Assembly (NCBI GenBank): GCA_013397435.1
Contig: VZRG01000263.1
Coordinates: 434,001-498,000, forward strand
Length of the DNA: 64,000 nt
Origin: Erythrocercus mccallii
Taxonomy: Eukaryota > Chordata > Aves > Passeriformes > Dicruridae
Direction: 5' to 3'
Positions within the stretch are counted from its first letter, which is position 1, and each line of letters starts with the position of its first letter. Below are positions 62,667-64,000 of the stretch, piece after piece. Under the pieces are notes generated by a model, which worked only from the letters and a program-made list of their open reading frames with translations, made no database searches and was not told the DNA's origin. The position numbers and the translations under genes are program-made.

Positions 62667-63217
62667 TCCTGCCTGTTATTAGCTCGTTTTTTCCTGTCAT
62701 GGGGCATCCCACCTAGCTGATCATATCTAGTATATGATGCAATGTCCAGCTTATGAGGCACCATTTTCCTAAGGACGGGATGACCTGCAATGAATACAGG
62801 AAGACCTTTGGATGTGGAAGGGCACAGTGGAGGTTTTCTGCCAAAAATTAGCCCTATGACTTTGTCATTTTTCAACTGAAATGCTTTTCTGGAGTGACTG
62901 TTCAGGATGGAGGCCCAGTGCCTGTACACTTTGGTTCCCCTTGGATTGTGGTCTGTGAGTGCCTCCTGATTTCCTTTATGAAGAGGAGCATGCTAAATAA
63001 AAAATGAAGGACATTTTGAAGTCAACTCATACTCCTGAAATCCAGAGCAATTCAACTTGGAGAGATTTAGGATTTTCTGCGTTTCTATGATCCCGGTGTT
63101 ATTGCTGGGTTTCTACGAGCCATAGTGTTATTAGTGCATCTAGAGCTTCCAGAGCACTGGAAATGTTGAGTTTGAAATTCTTGGTTGTCCCTACAGTGGC
63201 TTTGCCCTGGAGTCTTG
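62667..63217. other. Region right of the CR1 copy
   Basis: A minus-strand frame of 97 codons spans 62636-62929. It is unrelated to CR1 and I recognised no homologue; it may be chance or an old insertion. Rest AT-rich with no feature. Confidence 0.4.
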
Positions 63218-63278
63218 AAGCTAAATTATCACTTGCTCTGTGTGCAAGATTCACACAGAGCAAGTGATAATTTAGCTT
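63218..63278. repeat. Perfect inverted repeat, 27-bp arms, 7-nt loop
   Basis: The left arm (63218-63244, starting AAGCTAAATTATCACTTG) and right arm (63252-63278, ending GTGATAATTTAGCTT) are exact reverse complements around the loop CAAGATT. A wobble and two further pairs extend the stem outward. The fold would be a long uninterrupted hairpin in RNA or cruciform in DNA. Confidence 0.95.
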
Positions 63279-64000
63279 TAATTATCTCCTTACTGAGGAG
63301 GTCTGTGACACACATCTGCCACAGAAAGCTGGGATCTCAGGTAACCCACTTGGAGGAAACAAATCAGTTTTCTAAAGGGAGATTACTGCTTGACAAGGAG
63401 TAACCTTGGCTGTTATTCCTTTGAAATGTTTTTTTGAAATGGTACATTCTGACAGAATACTTCTGTTTTGACAAATTCGTATTTTCTACTGGAACCAGGT
63501 TGTTAAAAAATCACAGTTCTCCATAAGTTCAATTTAGTGAATGTATTATTCATGGCACCCTAAATAGTACCTCTCAAAGCTGAACCATCCCAGTCATTTA
63601 AGTCACTACATAATCGATATTTACCCAAGCATCTCTTCATTTTTGTTGTCTGTTTGTAAACTGTGTGCCACATCCCTTTCTGATGAAGTGGTCAGCACTG
63701 AACAGTGGTTCAGAGGAAGCTCTCTCGTTGATTTTTATGATGGTGTTCACTTTCAATACCATTTTAACATCACTCAGTTTTCATCCTAACATTTGCTCTT
63801 TTGATCAATGCCATGTATTGAGCAGAGACTATTATTGACTTGTTCGCAGAAGAATCCAAGTCCTTTATTCTCTGCAATTGCAGATAATTTAGAGTCCTAT
63901 AAGGTGCATTAGTAGGTCAGATTATTCTTCCCAATGTCTATCACTAGCTTTTCTTTCTGAGCCTAGCAAGACAGGCAGGCAGTGGCGTTGCAGTCAGGCT
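63279..64000. other. Right end of the window
   Basis: AT-rich intergenic sequence. No gene, RNA or repeat recognised. Confidence 0.6.

Overview
This is vertebrate nuclear DNA and almost certainly avian. The evidence is spliced genes with GT/GC-AG introns, several CR1 LINE fragments ending in the bird-type ATTCTATG repeat, a class II (betaretrovirus-like) endogenous retrovirus, and proteins close to but distinct from mammalian orthologues. Gene order CEP290 > < RLIG1 (C12orf29) - C12orf50 > matches the block I know from human 12q21.32. Species cannot be named from the sequence alone.

Layout. 1-3418: 5' half of an old endogenous provirus on the minus strand (LTR, gag, dUTPase/protease, start of reverse transcriptase), inserted into a CR1 inside a CEP290 intron. 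3811-34411 (+): thirty coding exons of CEP290, covering roughly the last 1,500 residues of the human protein plus an extra 217-codon exon. 4464-5089: solo LTR in a CEP290 intron. 35777-41666 (-): all seven coding exons of RLIG1, an RNA ligase, with a CpG-island promoter. 43987-55201 (+): eleven coding exons of C12orf50, a CCCH zinc-finger protein; its first coding exon is not firmly placed. 55202-64000: intergenic DNA with CR1 pieces, a 1.3-kb decayed CR1 ORF2 (about 61330-62666) and a perfect 27-bp-arm hairpin at 63218-63278.

Relations between genes. CEP290 (ciliary transition zone coiled-coil protein) and RLIG1 are convergent. Their candidate poly(A) signals form an inverted pair 25 nt apart, so the transcripts should end almost on top of each other. 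RLIG1 and C12orf50 are divergent, about 2.3 kb apart. No functional pathway links the three; the block is conserved synteny.

Most notable: the 651-nt symmetrical CEP290 exon (23877-24527), which has no counterpart in the human protein as I recall it; a decayed duplicate of another CEP290 exon at 21221-21310; two GC-AG introns forced by frame; a CpG-rich block inside a CEP290 intron; the palindromic double poly(A) signal; and the hairpin near the right end. Exon boundaries were set by reading splice sites and frame, with human orthologue sequences recalled from memory as a guide. No alignment or database search was run.
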